Notes under the pieces: model-generated | What the model was told of the DNA's origin: nothing | Databases searched by the model: none | The model's input: the letters and a program-made list of their open reading frames with translations, nothing else | Shown here: one piece after another, positions 17,421 through 26,207 of the stretch | Position numbering within the stretch: position 1 is the first letter of the stretch | Layout of the letters: each line of letters starts with the position of its first letter | Source of the DNA: Chloroflexota bacterium | GTDB taxonomy: Bacteria; Chloroflexota; Chloroflexia; QHBQ01; JADMIH01 | Length of the DNA stretch: 29,393 nt | Reading direction: 5' to 3' | NCBI GenBank assembly: GCA_015478675.1 | Contig: JADMIH010000032.1 | Span: forward strand, 1 to 29,393 | Made by a program: the position numbers and the translations under genes

Positions 17421-17440
17421 CCTCTTGCCTCTTTTTTCAA
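17412..17440 (-). promoter_or_regulatory. Sigma-70-type promoter of sufB
   Basis: On the minus strand TTGAAA (17435-17440), a 17-bp spacer and TATAAT (17412-17417) make a near-consensus promoter. The start near 17405 gives a leader of about 100 nt before sufB. Confidence 0.8.
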
Positions 17441-17477
17441 TACTTTACACAGCTTTAACTGTTTTATTTACCGCCTG

Positions 17478-18617
17478 ATGAAAACAGCGTTAGTACATGA
17501 CTATCTGAACCAGTATGGCGGCGCTGAACGCGTACTTGAGGCGCTGCACGATATATACCCCGCAGCGCCCGTCTACACTTCGATTTATGCGCCCGAAGCG
17601 GTGCCTGCGGCCTACCGGAAATGGGATATTCGCACCTCATTCATGCAGGGTCTGCCCGGTATCAGCAAGCACCACCAGCTTTACATGCCGCTCTATCCTG
17701 TAGCCTTCGAGAAGTTCAACCTGTCCAGCTACGACCTAGTACTGAGCAGCAGCAGCGCCTTCGCTAAAGGGGTGATAACCGAGGCCGATACCCTGCATAT
17801 ATGCTACTGCCACGCTCCCATGCGCTTCGCCTGGAACTACCACACCTATATGGAGGGTGAAAAGCTGGCGGGCAGGGCGTCCAAACTCTTGCCGCTGGTG
17901 CTCAACTATGTTAGACTCTGGGACGAAAGCTCGGCCGGGCGAGTAGACGCCTATATAGCTAACTCTCGTGTCGTTGCGCGGCGCATACAGAAGCGATACC
18001 GCCGCACCGCCACCGTGATTAACCCTCCGGTTGACACAAAGCTGTACAAACCACGTTACAGTCAAGCGCCAGATGACTACTTCCTTATAGTGTCACGCAT
18101 GATCCCATATAAGAGGGTAGACATCGCCGTAGAAGCTTTCAATAAGCTCAACCTGCCTCTCAAGGTGGTTGGCCGCGGCAGGCAAGAGCCTGTACTGAAG
18201 GCGCTGGCGAAACCGAACATAGAGTTTGTGGGGCCGGTGTCGGATGCCAGACTGAAAGAGCTGTATGCCAGGTGCAAAGCTCTTATTTTCCCTGGAAACG
18301 AGGACTTTGGCATCACACCCCTCGAAGCCCAGGCATCAGGCCGCCCTGTGATAGCTTACGGTGCGGGCGGCGCGCTGGAGACAGTGGTGCCAGGCGTCAC
18401 CGGTGAGTTCTTTATGGAGCAGAGTGGAGAAGCATTGGCTGATGTGGTAAGTAGCTTCAATGAGAGAGATTACGACCCCAGGGAAGTACGTCTCCATGCT
18501 GAGACCTTCGACATAGAAGTATTCAAGTGTCGAATAGTTGATTTTATAGACGAGCGGCTCTCCGCCTTCAACGCGCAACTCCTGTTGGACAAGACCACAG
18601 CCGGGGCTGTTCGTTGA
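17478..18617 (+). CDS. GT4-family glycosyltransferase
   Basis: This 379-residue GT-B enzyme begins MKTALVHDYLNQYGGAERV, the typical nucleotide-sugar transferase opening with the acceptor-side glycine loop. The donor site is the E-x7-E motif region FPGNEDFGITPLEAQASG (271-288), followed by GGALETVVPGVTGEFF. It probably transfers a sugar from a nucleotide donor onto a lipid-linked or nascent polysaccharide. The frame stays open to 17379, but the conserved start is the ATG at 17478; no clear Shine-Dalgarno is present. It is the first gene of the polysaccharide module, and the co-polymerase gene follows after 50 bp. Confidence 0.92.
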   Translation: MKTALVHDYLNQYGGAERVLEALHDIYPAAPVYTSIYAPEAVPAAYRKWDIRTSFMQGLPGISKHHQLYMPLYPVAFEKFNLSSYDLVLSSSSAFAKGVITEADTLHICYCHAPMRFAWNYHTYMEGEKLAGRASKLLPLVLNYVRLWDESSAGRVDAYIANSRVVARRIQKRYRRTATVINPPVDTKLYKPRYSQAPDDYFLIVSRMIPYKRVDIAVEAFNKLNLPLKVVGRGRQEPVLKALAKPNIEFVGPVSDARLKELYARCKALIFPGNEDFGITPLEAQASGRPVIAYGAGGALETVVPGVTGEFFMEQSGEALADVVSSFNERDYDPREVRLHAETFDIEVFKCRIVDFIDERLSAFNAQLLLDKTTAGAVR

Positions 18618-18667
18618 AGTTGGGGAGCAGCTACTATTCGCCGGCAAAAGAGCTAACAGGGAGCTAA

Positions 18668-19402
18668 ATGGAACTCAGGCAATACTGGAACGTTATACGG
18701 AAGAGATGGTGGCTGGTGGCTGTCATTGTTGGGCTTGTAGCGGTAGCGAGTGCACTTATCTTCCTGAGAACGAACACCACCTACCAGTCAGAGGTGAGAT
18801 TTATCACACGGCAAAGCCCCAGCCCGGATAATCCATCCAACCCGGGCAGCCCAGGAAGCATGGTTTTTACCTTTGACCGTTATTACAACTGGTTTGGCTC
18901 AGAGTTTCTGGTTGATGACTACACCGAGATAGTGGGGAGTGATGCGTTTGCTCAAAGCGTGATGTCAATCATGTCAGGGACGCTGACGCTAGGCAAAGGG
19001 CAAGGGCAGCTAACGTTGGACGACATCAAAAATGCGTTACAGGCTGACCGCAAGCAGCGCATACTCCGCATAATAGTGACAGGAGCATCCAGAGATGAGT
19101 CTGTGGCGCTGGCTAAGGCGGCGTCAACAGTACTTGTAGATGCCAGGCTGAAGCCTCTCAACAATTCGCCAATGGTGGATGACCGGGCGGTCTTTACCCA
19201 GATAGACCAGGCCACGCCTGACGCGGCAAAATCAAGTAAGGGCAAAGACCTTATCAACGCCATTGTGCGCGTGATAATAGGCCTGGTGGCTGCTCTAGCC
19301 CTCGTTTTCCTCCTGGAATACCTCGACAGCAGCATCAGAGATGAGCGCGACGCCGAAAAGGTGCTGGACCTGCCGGTCATAGGAGCGATACCGCACACCT
19401 AA
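18668..19402 (+). CDS. Wzz/YveK-type polysaccharide co-polymerase, first copy
   Basis: This 244-residue protein has two membrane helices, about 15-33 and 197-216, framing an extracytoplasmic domain, the polysaccharide co-polymerase (chain-length determinant) plan. The N-terminal MELRQYWNVIRKRWW and the C-terminal YLDSSIRDERDAEKVLDLPV followed by IGAIPHT are family hallmarks. The second of these normally leads into, or contacts, the BY-kinase. GGGAG lies 5 nt before the ATG. A second, diverged copy follows after 23 bp. It probably controls chain length or export of the polymer with the kinase at 20236. Confidence 0.9.
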   Translation: MELRQYWNVIRKRWWLVAVIVGLVAVASALIFLRTNTTYQSEVRFITRQSPSPDNPSNPGSPGSMVFTFDRYYNWFGSEFLVDDYTEIVGSDAFAQSVMSIMSGTLTLGKGQGQLTLDDIKNALQADRKQRILRIIVTGASRDESVALAKAASTVLVDARLKPLNNSPMVDDRAVFTQIDQATPDAAKSSKGKDLINAIVRVIIGLVAALALVFLLEYLDSSIRDERDAEKVLDLPVIGAIPHT

Positions 19403-19420
19403 TCCCTGGTTCCTGATCCT
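19400..19420. repeat. Degenerate heptad repeat TAATCCC/TGGTTCC/TGATCCT
   Basis: Three 7-bp units run directly from the stop codon of the first co-polymerase gene to 5 bp before the ATG of the second. They belong to the same TRATCCC heptad type seen at 26173-26193, 3578-3591 and 7478-7498. Confidence 0.5.
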
Positions 19421-19425
19421 TCACG

Positions 19426-20103
19426 ATGCAACTTGACCCGCGACAAATAGTGAATGGTTTGCTTAAGCGATGGTGGATCCCGCTGCTTGTTTTGCTGACT
19501 GCGGCGGCTGTAGCTTACCTTTACACAAAGACGCAAACGCCTATCTACCAGTCGAAGGTGGTCATGGTAGCTCAGCCTGTGCCCCTGGATAATGGGCAAA
19601 TAGAGGCTATCAAGAAGACAATGCCCACTTACGCACAGGAGCTGGGCAGCCCCGACTTCTGGCGGCAAGTAGTTGATAACAACCAGATACAGGACGTGGA
19701 TCTGGGTGCGCTTCCGGGCCAGATCAAGATACAGCCCAACCCCGACCAGAACGGCATAATTATGACTGTAGACAACCCACGCGCTCTCACAGCCGCTACT
19801 CTGGCCGACCGTATATCCAATGCTTTTGTCCTCAACCAGAACGCCCTTAGCCAGAGCGTAGCCGCAAGTGGCAGCACAGTAGTATGGACGATAGCCCAGC
19901 CGGCGGACGTGCCATCTCAGCCCTACCAACCGCGACCTTTGCTTACTGCCGCCGCAGCAGGGCTGTTTGGGCTGATATTGGGCCTGCTGCTGGCGATAGG
20001 GCTTGAGTTGCTCGATACAACGCTAAAAAGCGCGGCTGAAGTTACGCAATATGTAAGGCTCAACACGCTCGGAGTCATACCCAGGGCAGTGAAGAAGAGC
20101 TAA
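19426..20103 (+). CDS. Wzz/YveK-type polysaccharide co-polymerase, second copy
   Basis: This 225-residue protein has helices at about 17-33 and 171-193 around a short extracytoplasmic domain. The proline-rich VPSQPYQPRP just before the second helix matches the PCP family motif, and the C-terminal ELLDTTLKSAAEVTQYVRL plus TLGVIPR mirrors the end of the first copy. It shares little sequence with that copy outside the ends, so the two may form a hetero-oligomer or act on different steps. The ATG has no obvious ribosome-binding site; translation may be coupled to the upstream gene. Confidence 0.88.
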   Translation: MQLDPRQIVNGLLKRWWIPLLVLLTAAAVAYLYTKTQTPIYQSKVVMVAQPVPLDNGQIEAIKKTMPTYAQELGSPDFWRQVVDNNQIQDVDLGALPGQIKIQPNPDQNGIIMTVDNPRALTAATLADRISNAFVLNQNALSQSVAASGSTVVWTIAQPADVPSQPYQPRPLLTAAAAGLFGLILGLLLAIGLELLDTTLKSAAEVTQYVRLNTLGVIPRAVKKS

Positions 20104-20107
20104 CGAA

Positions 20108-20213
20108 AATTATGAATTATGAATTTTCGGGTAAGGTGATATGGTAGGCGGCAGAGGCTGTACTTTGACTTCTGAGAGCCTGCTGTTGGCACACAATTGC
20201 TAATTCATAAATC
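20108..20213. repeat. AATTATG heptads in the intergenic region before the BY-kinase gene
   Basis: AATTATG occurs twice in tandem at 20108-20121, continuing into AATTTTC. The inverted form (TAATTCATAAATC) appears at 20201-20213. A further inverted copy, AATTCATAATTCG, is at 21013-21025 before the PHP gene. The region is A+T-rich compared with the surrounding genes. It shows no coding potential and no clear promoter. Confidence 0.5.
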
Positions 20214-20235
20214 CTCAAAGGGGGGAGAATAGTTA

Positions 20236-20940
20236 GTGAACAAAGTAAAAACGACTACAGAGAGCGTGGGCGCTGGACTTGTAGCGCTCACTGAACCGAA
20301 GTCGGCGGTGGCGGAGGCGTACAGGCAACTCAGGACCAATATACAGTTCTCAAGCCCCGATAAGCCTGTACACACCCTGCTTGCGACTTCCACCAGCCCA
20401 GATGACGGCAAGTCTACCACCATAGCTAACCTGGCGATCACCTTTGCCCAGGCGGGTTCGGCCACTGTGCTGGTGGACGCCGACCTGCGCCGCCCCCATC
20501 TGCACACGATCTTTGGCCTGCCCAATGATGCCGGTTTGACCACCCTTGTGAGCGAAATGGCACGCTCTAAAGACCAGGCGGCCTATAACCTGCCGCTCCA
20601 AGAGACAGAGGTGGCGAACTTGCGCGTGCTGACGAGCGGCCCTGTGCCTCCGAACCCTGCGGAAATATTGTCATCACAGCGGATGGCTCATATACTGGCC
20701 CTCCTGCGCAACGGCGCTGAGTATGTGCTCATAGACACCCCGCCTATCATTGCCGTAACAGACGCCGCAGTGCTTGCCTCGCGTGTTGACGGCGTGCTTC
20801 TCGTGGTGAACGCAGGCAAAACCAAGCGCGACCTCGCCATAAAAGCCCGCGATATGCTTCAGCAAGTAAACGCGCACATTCTGGGTGTAGTGCTGAACAA
20901 CGCCAGGATAGACAAAAGCGCCTATGAATACTACGGCTGA
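20236..20940 (+). CDS. BY-kinase-type ATPase of the polysaccharide module (CpsD/CapB family)
   Basis: This 234-residue cytoplasmic ATPase has the Walker A loop SPDDGKSTT (54-62), Walker A' VLVDADLRRP (78-87) and Walker B VLIDTPP (164-170), the BY-kinase pattern. SEMA-type switch residues are intact. The C-terminal tyrosine cluster, normally several Tyr, is reduced here to Tyr230, Tyr232 and Tyr233 (AYEYYG). The adaptor membrane protein is separate, as in Firmicutes-type systems, and is supplied by one or both upstream co-polymerases. The start is GTG at 20236 with GGGGGAG 8 nt upstream. It cycles phosphorylation with the PHP phosphatase downstream to control polymer production. Confidence 0.92.
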   Translation: MNKVKTTTESVGAGLVALTEPKSAVAEAYRQLRTNIQFSSPDKPVHTLLATSTSPDDGKSTTIANLAITFAQAGSATVLVDADLRRPHLHTIFGLPNDAGLTTLVSEMARSKDQAAYNLPLQETEVANLRVLTSGPVPPNPAEILSSQRMAHILALLRNGAEYVLIDTPPIIAVTDAAVLASRVDGVLLVVNAGKTKRDLAIKARDMLQQVNAHILGVVLNNARIDKSAYEYYG

Positions 20941-21028
20941 AGGCAATCACTTCCCGCTTCGCGGAATGATGAATCAGGTAGCGTTGGATTAGACGCAGGC
21001 TAACCTACTGTCAATTCATAATTCGCAA

Positions 21029-21805
21029 ATGATAGACATCCACACTCACATCATCCCCGACCTTGACGACGGCCCAGGCGACATGGAGATTTCTGTCGCT
21101 ATGGGCCGTCTTGCTGCGGGCGAGGGAACTACGGCCATTATCTCTACCTCGCACAGCGAAGAAGCTAAGGCTGTTGGCTATGAAGGCATGCAGGCCCGAT
21201 TGAACGAGGTACGCTCTGCATGGAGAGCGGCCGGTCTGCAAATCAGGCTGGAGCTTGGGGTTGAGATCTTTCTGCAACCCGGCACCGTCGGCCACTTGAA
21301 GGCGCGTCACACATGGACGTTAGCGGGCAGCCGGTACGTGCTTGTGGAGCTGCCTTATCAGCCCTGGCCTCTCTACGCCGAGGCAACGCTCTTCGAGCTT
21401 CAAGTGGCAGGCTTTGTACCTATCCTGGCCCACCCGGAACGCTACGCAGCTATACAGGCCGACCCAAACCGTATGTACGCACTCGCCGAGAGGAGCGTGC
21501 TGGGGCAGGTGACGGCGGGGGCGCTGCTGGGCGAACAAGGGCGTAACGCCAAAAAGAGCGCAGAGACATTGCTGCGCCACGGCCTGGCGCAATTCCTGGC
21601 ATCCGATGCTCACGGCACACATCGACGTCTGCCTCTGCTCAACAAAGCCTTTCAGATTGCTGAGGAGATGTTAGGAGCCGAAGCAGCGCGTAAGCTGGTT
21701 GTAGACAACCCTGCACATATCCTCGACGATTCTCACCTCGCGGCTGAGCCTGAACGTGTTGCCCCACGCAAGTGGTCTCTGGGAGGGTTGTTCGGCAAGG
21801 AGTAG
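21029..21805 (+). CDS. PHP-family tyrosine-protein phosphatase (CpsB/YwqE type)
   Basis: This 258-residue metal-dependent phosphatase has PHP motif 1 DIHTHIIP (His5, His7), then SHSEE (His42), GVEIF (Glu79), VELPY (Glu107), AHPERY (His135) and ASDAHG (Asp193, His195). These are the trinuclear metal ligands of Streptococcus pneumoniae CpsB, in the same order. It should dephosphorylate the tyrosine tail of the kinase encoded just upstream. The ATG at 21029 lacks a clear Shine-Dalgarno and follows an AATTCATAATTC repeat. It is the last gene of the module; the next gene is convergent. Confidence 0.94.
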   Translation: MIDIHTHIIPDLDDGPGDMEISVAMGRLAAGEGTTAIISTSHSEEAKAVGYEGMQARLNEVRSAWRAAGLQIRLELGVEIFLQPGTVGHLKARHTWTLAGSRYVLVELPYQPWPLYAEATLFELQVAGFVPILAHPERYAAIQADPNRMYALAERSVLGQVTAGALLGEQGRNAKKSAETLLRHGLAQFLASDAHGTHRRLPLLNKAFQIAEEMLGAEAARKLVVDNPAHILDDSHLAAEPERVAPRKWSLGGLFGKE

Positions 21806-21940
21806 AGTTGTGGCGCTGTGCGCTGTGCTCTACGCTTGTGCAGTTGCTGTTGGCGCTCAGAAGTGATCTGACAACCGGGCCTGGAGATAGGATTGCGGAG
21901 GATTGCGTTGCGGAGTTTGACTATCGTTGCCAAGCGCCGG

Positions 21941-24109
21941 CTACTTGCCAGGTTCTACGTCCAGGTTGTAAGTTGCCTTGCCTATGATGTGCGGGGTTGT
22001 GCCTGCTATCACGAGCACTGCTTTGCTGTAAGGCCCTACGGCGCTCAGACCTGTTATGTCGAAGCTGGCTTTGCCTGAGGGTGCGACTTCTACCGGCTGA
22101 ACGTCGAAACCGCCTGCCTTGAACTTCACAACCGCCAGATAATAGCTCTGCGGCAAAGCGTTGGCGACGCGAACGAAGCCCGCGCTCTGCCAGCCATTAT
22201 TAGCCTCGGCGCTGTCGGCAAAAGCCAGCTCGGGTATCGAAATGTCGTCTACAGCCATGCCGCCTGCGTTATAGCCATCGTCGGTTATGTACTCGAAGCG
22301 TACCATTATCTGCTTGCCCGCATACCGCGTCAGGTCTATTTTCTCATCAAGCCAGCCGCTTTGCTCAATAGCTGCCTTTGCGCTGCTCTTGCCGGTGTAG
22401 CCATTGCCGTAGTTAGTGCCATTCGGGTTGGTAGCGGTGGTGTACTTCCCCTTGAGCGTATCCCAGGTGGCTCCGCCATCCATAGAGACCTCGGCGTAGC
22501 CATAATCGAAGCCTTCCTCAACGTCGAACCAGAGAGAAAAGTTCAGAGTGGCTGTAGAGAGATTGCTCAGGTCGAAAGCGCGGGTCATGCTCGTATCAGC
22601 GAGGTCGCCCCGATTGCTCCACCAGATGCCTGTGCCACTGTGAGCAGGCGCGGCTATTACAGGTGTAGTTGGCTGGCCCGCGAAGTTTACCTGCAAGCTC
22701 CTGGAGCCGCTTTGTGGAGATAGCTCTACGTAGTCAGTGCCGAATTGGGAGAGTTGCCCTTTATATACCCTGGGATATTGCTCCATCACCACCTGTGGAG
22801 AAACGCTAACCGCCCGGTCAGGGTAGTCGAGGCCCGCCTTCTTGTCTCCTGTCACCCCATCTACCAGGTTGGCGAGGGTCCATCTCTTGAAGACGTCGGT
22901 AAAGCGGTCGCTGTAGCCTCCGGCGGCGAGCGCATTGTCTATAGCGTCAGTGCCCTGACCGTTGGCAGCGACGACGGCGCGAATCATGGTGTCGCCGCCG
23001 TAGTGGGCACGCAGATAGTCGAGAAAGAGGAAAGCCGCTCCGTAGTTTGCCCGCGCAGTATCAGGGTTGGCTTGCCAGGCATTGAGCTGCACATCAGGCC
23101 CGCGCATAAAGTCGCCATCTACGCCAAGCACGTCGTAACCATTGAGATCGGAGGCGAGCACCGAGGAGCCTTCGTTGAGCCAGACATCATGGCCGGGCTG
23201 TGTATTCCAATGTATCATGTGCTGAAACTCATGCGCCAGCGTGCTCTCGATGCCACCCCAGCCGCCACTAGTATTGATGTATATTATCTCACGCTCGTTG
23301 CTGAAGGGGTTAATCGCGCGTGTGTACTCATCGGCTGAGGCATAGTAGCCGCCCGCGCCCGATATCGAGCCGAAAAGAACGGTAATGCGCGGGTCGTTAT
23401 CTACGCCGGGGCTCCACTCAGAGCCGAAGAGCCTGCGGTCGGTTGGGTAAATCGTGCTCTCGAAGACGCTGGCGGCGCGCTTCAGGGCCGCCGTATCAAT
23501 AGGCCGCCCATTCTGCACATACCAGTAGACGTGATCCGTGACCTGGCGAACCGTAGCGGTGACTGTGTAGTAACGCTTGGCGGTTATGTCGCTCATGTAA
23601 AAGACATCCGAGCGGCCCACCTGGTAGTTGCCAGCCGGGCGCTCAGTGGTGCGCGCCAGGGGTTGAGTGGTTTTCAGCTTGATCCGAGCAGCTATCGAGT
23701 AGAGGTCGCGGAGCGGAACCTTTGCCTGATCCAATGTTTTCAGCGACGCCTCGGCGGGCGGCAGGGGGGTCGCAGTAGGCGTTGAGGTTGCGGCAGGCGT
23801 GGGTGTGGTTGTAGAGGAGGGCACAAGGGTAGAAGTAGGGGCGGGAGCTTGCGTAGCGGTGGGCGAAAGAGTAGGGGGTAGAGGTTCGTTGAGGCCACCT
23901 GACCTCTGCGGGGTAATAGCAGCTATCGCGGCAGTGGGGGTAAAAGTAGGAGGAGGAAGCGAGGCATTTGCGCCTCTACCGGTTGGCCGGCCATAATTCA
24001 CAGCCAGCAGATAAAGTGCACCCGCCACCAGGAGGATAATTACCAGGACAAAGAGCGCACGGCTTAGGCTGCGCTGCCTGCGGGTAGAGCGTTGCTGTGG
24101 CAAGAACAT
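21941..24109 (-). CDS. Membrane-anchored InhA-like zinc metalloprotease
   Basis: This 722-residue protein has an N-terminal membrane helix (about 19-38, after RRQRSLSR) and then a Pro/Thr/Ala-rich stalk to about 120 (repeated TPT/PTAT). The catalytic domain carries HEFQHMIH (His293, Glu294, His297) and a likely third ligand, Glu313 in WLNEGSS, the gluzincin pattern of M30/MA-clan enzymes. The C-terminal 250 residues resemble the immune inhibitor A tail, with beta-rich modules (SMDGGATWDTLKG, MAVDDISIPEL). It is probably a surface protease working outside the membrane. No ribosome-binding site is evident before the ATG. It lies 108 bp downstream of typA on the same strand. Confidence 0.88.
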   Translation of the reverse strand: MFLPQQRSTRRQRSLSRALFVLVIILLVAGALYLLAVNYGRPTGRGANASLPPPTFTPTAAIAAITPQRSGGLNEPLPPTLSPTATQAPAPTSTLVPSSTTTPTPAATSTPTATPLPPAEASLKTLDQAKVPLRDLYSIAARIKLKTTQPLARTTERPAGNYQVGRSDVFYMSDITAKRYYTVTATVRQVTDHVYWYVQNGRPIDTAALKRAASVFESTIYPTDRRLFGSEWSPGVDNDPRITVLFGSISGAGGYYASADEYTRAINPFSNEREIIYINTSGGWGGIESTLAHEFQHMIHWNTQPGHDVWLNEGSSVLASDLNGYDVLGVDGDFMRGPDVQLNAWQANPDTARANYGAAFLFLDYLRAHYGGDTMIRAVVAANGQGTDAIDNALAAGGYSDRFTDVFKRWTLANLVDGVTGDKKAGLDYPDRAVSVSPQVVMEQYPRVYKGQLSQFGTDYVELSPQSGSRSLQVNFAGQPTTPVIAAPAHSGTGIWWSNRGDLADTSMTRAFDLSNLSTATLNFSLWFDVEEGFDYGYAEVSMDGGATWDTLKGKYTTATNPNGTNYGNGYTGKSSAKAAIEQSGWLDEKIDLTRYAGKQIMVRFEYITDDGYNAGGMAVDDISIPELAFADSAEANNGWQSAGFVRVANALPQSYYLAVVKFKAGGFDVQPVEVAPSGKASFDITGLSAVGPYSKAVLVIAGTTPHIIGKATYNLDVEPGK

Positions 24110-24217
24110 AAAAGGTGAGGCCCGCCTTTGGGGTAAATAAAGATTACCCTCTTATTGTACAGTGTTCCTCACATTCGCGTAAGGGGAAGGAGACTGCCCT
24201 CGGTCCTAGCGAGCTCT

Positions 24218-26041
24218 TTAGGCGCGCTTTTGCTGGTTCACGGCGCGGTCACGGTCATGCTTGGAGAGGAGGCGCTTGCGGAGGCGAAAGGCCCTAGGGG
24301 TTATTTCCAGTAGCTCGTCATCCGCCAGGAACTCGATAGCATCATCTAGAGAGAGATTGCGAACCGGTGTAAGCCGGATCCCTTCGTCGGCGGTGCTGTT
24401 ACGCATGTTGGTCAGATGCTTCTTCTTACAGACGTTGACCTCCAGGTCCTTCTCGCGTATATGCTCACCCACCACCTGCCCTTCGTATATGTCAACGCCC
24501 GCGCCTATGAATAGCTGCCCGCGCTCCTGCGCACCATTAAGGCCAAAGCTGGTCGTTGCCCCATTCTCCCAGGCAACGAGTGAGCCGAACTCGCGTGTAG
24601 CTATAGGTCCAGCGAGCGTACTGTACCCTGCAAAGAGGGTGTTGACAATACCCTGCCCACGCGTGTTGGTGAGGAACGCCTGGCGGAAGCCGAGCAGCCC
24701 ACGCGTCGGCACTTTGAAGACATAGTGTACGCTGCCATCGTCGCGGTACTTCATGTCTATCAGCGCGCCGCGCCGCTGGCCCATCATCTCCACCACCACA
24801 CCTGCCGCTTCTTTGGCTACTTCGATCTCCACCTGCTCGTATGGCTCAAGCTTATGCCCATCTTCTTCTTTGTAAATTACCTCTGGCTTGGAGACCTCGA
24901 ACTCATAGCCTTCGCGCCGCATCGTCTCTATAAGGATAGCGAGATGCAGCTCACCGCGCCCGCTCACCAGATAGGTGTCGGAGCTATCGGTGGCCTCGAC
25001 GCGCAAGGCCACATCGCGGTCCAGCTCGCTGAAAAGGCGGTCGCGCAGCTTGCGGCTGGTGACATATGTGCCTTCGCGCCCCGCGAATGGGCTGGTATTT
25101 ACGCCGAAGGTCATCCGCACCGTTGGCTCCTCGACCATAATAGGCGGGAGCGGGCGCGGGTCGGCTGCATCAGCTATAGTGTCACCTATATTTACGTCGG
25201 CGATGCCGGCTACGGCCACGATGTCGCCCGCCTCAACCTCATCTACTTCTGTGCGTGCTAGCCCCTGGAAAGTAAATAGCTGAGTAACTTTGCCCGGTAC
25301 GATCTGGCCGCCGTGATTTATGCGAGCCACTTGCTGCGCCTTGCGTAGAGTGCCGCTGTGCAGGCGGCCAAGCACGATCTTGCCCTTGTATTCGTCATAG
25401 GTGATGTTAGTGACGAGCAGTTGTGTAGGCTCGTCAGGGTTCACCTCAGGAGGGCTTATATGCTCGACGATAGCTTCAAAGAGCGGCTCAAGGGTCGGAC
25501 CCATGTGGTTATGGTCTGTGCCCGACTCGCCCGTGAGGGCGTTCGTATAAATGGTAGGAAACTCGGCCTGAACTTCTGTCGCACCCAGATCAAGGAAGAG
25601 GTCGAAAGTCTCGTTGAGCACGTGGTTGGGTCGAGCGTTAGCGCGATCGATCTTGTTGATGACCAGGATGGCTCTATGGCCGCGCTGCAACGCCTGGCGC
25701 AGCACAAACTTGGTCTGAGGCATAGGGCCTTCCACAGCATCTACAAGCAGTAGCACGCCGTCCACCATGTTCATCACGCGCTCGACTTCTCCGCCGAAAT
25801 CGGCATGGCCCGGCGTATCCACGATGTTGATCTTTATACCTTTATATACAACGGCGGTATTCTTCGCCATAATAGTAATACCACGCTCGCGCTCAAGGGC
25901 ATTGGAGTCCATAACCCGGTCAGCCACTTGTTGGTTATCGCGGAAAATATGGCTCTGCTTGAGCATAGCATCAACCAGGGTGGTCTTGCCATGGTCAACG
26001 TGGGCGATGATTGCTATGTTTCTGATGTCATTGCGCTGCAT
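24218..26041 (-). CDS. typA: Ribosome-associated GTPase TypA/BipA
   Basis: This 607-residue translational GTPase has G1 AHVDHGKT (13-20), G2 [12 protein letters not shown] (53-64), G3 DTPGH (75-79) and G4 NKID (129-132), followed by EF-G-like domains and the TypA-specific C-terminal domain. TypA binds the ribosome and acts in stress and 50S assembly. The open frame continues to 26143, but the family start is the ATG at 26041 ([10 protein letters not shown]), with GGTGGA about 9 nt upstream. A TATACT extended -10 lies about 95 nt upstream. The length matches the family. Confidence 0.96.
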   Translation of the reverse strand: MQRNDIRNIAIIAHVDHGKTTLVDAMLKQSHIFRDNQQVADRVMDSNALERERGITIMAKNTAVVYKGIKINIVDTPGHADFGGEVERVMNMVDGVLLLVDAVEGPMPQTKFVLRQALQRGHRAILVINKIDRANARPNHVLNETFDLFLDLGATEVQAEFPTIYTNALTGESGTDHNHMGPTLEPLFEAIVEHISPPEVNPDEPTQLLVTNITYDEYKGKIVLGRLHSGTLRKAQQVARINHGGQIVPGKVTQLFTFQGLARTEVDEVEAGDIVAVAGIADVNIGDTIADAADPRPLPPIMVEEPTVRMTFGVNTSPFAGREGTYVTSRKLRDRLFSELDRDVALRVEATDSSDTYLVSGRGELHLAILIETMRREGYEFEVSKPEVIYKEEDGHKLEPYEQVEIEVAKEAAGVVVEMMGQRRGALIDMKYRDDGSVHYVFKVPTRGLLGFRQAFLTNTRGQGIVNTLFAGYSTLAGPIATREFGSLVAWENGATTSFGLNGAQERGQLFIGAGVDIYEGQVVGEHIREKDLEVNVCKKKHLTNMRNSTADEGIRLTPVRNLSLDDAIEFLADDELLEITPRAFRLRKRLLSKHDRDRAVNQQKRA

Positions 26042-26133
26042 TTGTACTATCCACCATAACAAGCCCCATTGTTGAACCGGGGCGGCTGAAAGATTTGTAT
26101 GGCTCCATGCACAACGCACAAAGCGACAGTGTA

Positions 26134-26142
26134 AGTATACCA
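26134..26142 (-). promoter_or_regulatory. Extended -10 promoter element of typA
   Basis: On the minus strand TGGTATACT gives an extended -10 with 5 of 6 consensus bases. The -35 region is poor (TGATCC, inside the heptad repeats). The implied start is near 26127. Confidence 0.45.
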
Positions 26143-26152
26143 TAAAGAGGCT

Positions 26153-26195
26153 CAGGGATCAGTAGCTGACCCTGATCCCTGATCTCTGATCCCTG
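26153..26195. repeat. Tandem and inverted TGATCCC heptads in the typA / GT39 divergent promoter region
   Basis: TGATCCC, TGATCTC, TGATCCC run in tandem at 26173-26193. CAGGGATCAG at 26153-26162 is an exact inverted match of CTGATCCCTG at 26172-26181 and of 26186-26195. The block ends directly at the -10 of the glycosyltransferase gene and covers both -35 regions, so it could act as an operator or as a length-variable spacer. Confidence 0.7.
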
Positions 26196-26201
26196 TATAA
26201 T
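26196..26201 (+). promoter_or_regulatory. -10 element implying a leaderless GT39 transcript
   Basis: A perfect TATAAT ends 6 bp before the ATG at 26208, so transcription would begin at or next to the start codon. There is no Shine-Dalgarno, which fits leaderless translation. Confidence 0.5.
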
Positions 26202-26207
26202 TACAAC

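Noticed and set aside
17379..17477. 33-residue N-terminal extension of the GT4 glycosyltransferase
   Set aside because: The extension overlaps the predicted -10 and leader, and the family begins at MKTALVHDYL.
26042..26143. 34-residue N-terminal extension of TypA
   Set aside because: TypA proteins start just before the AHVDHGKT loop; the extension would cross the predicted transcription start.
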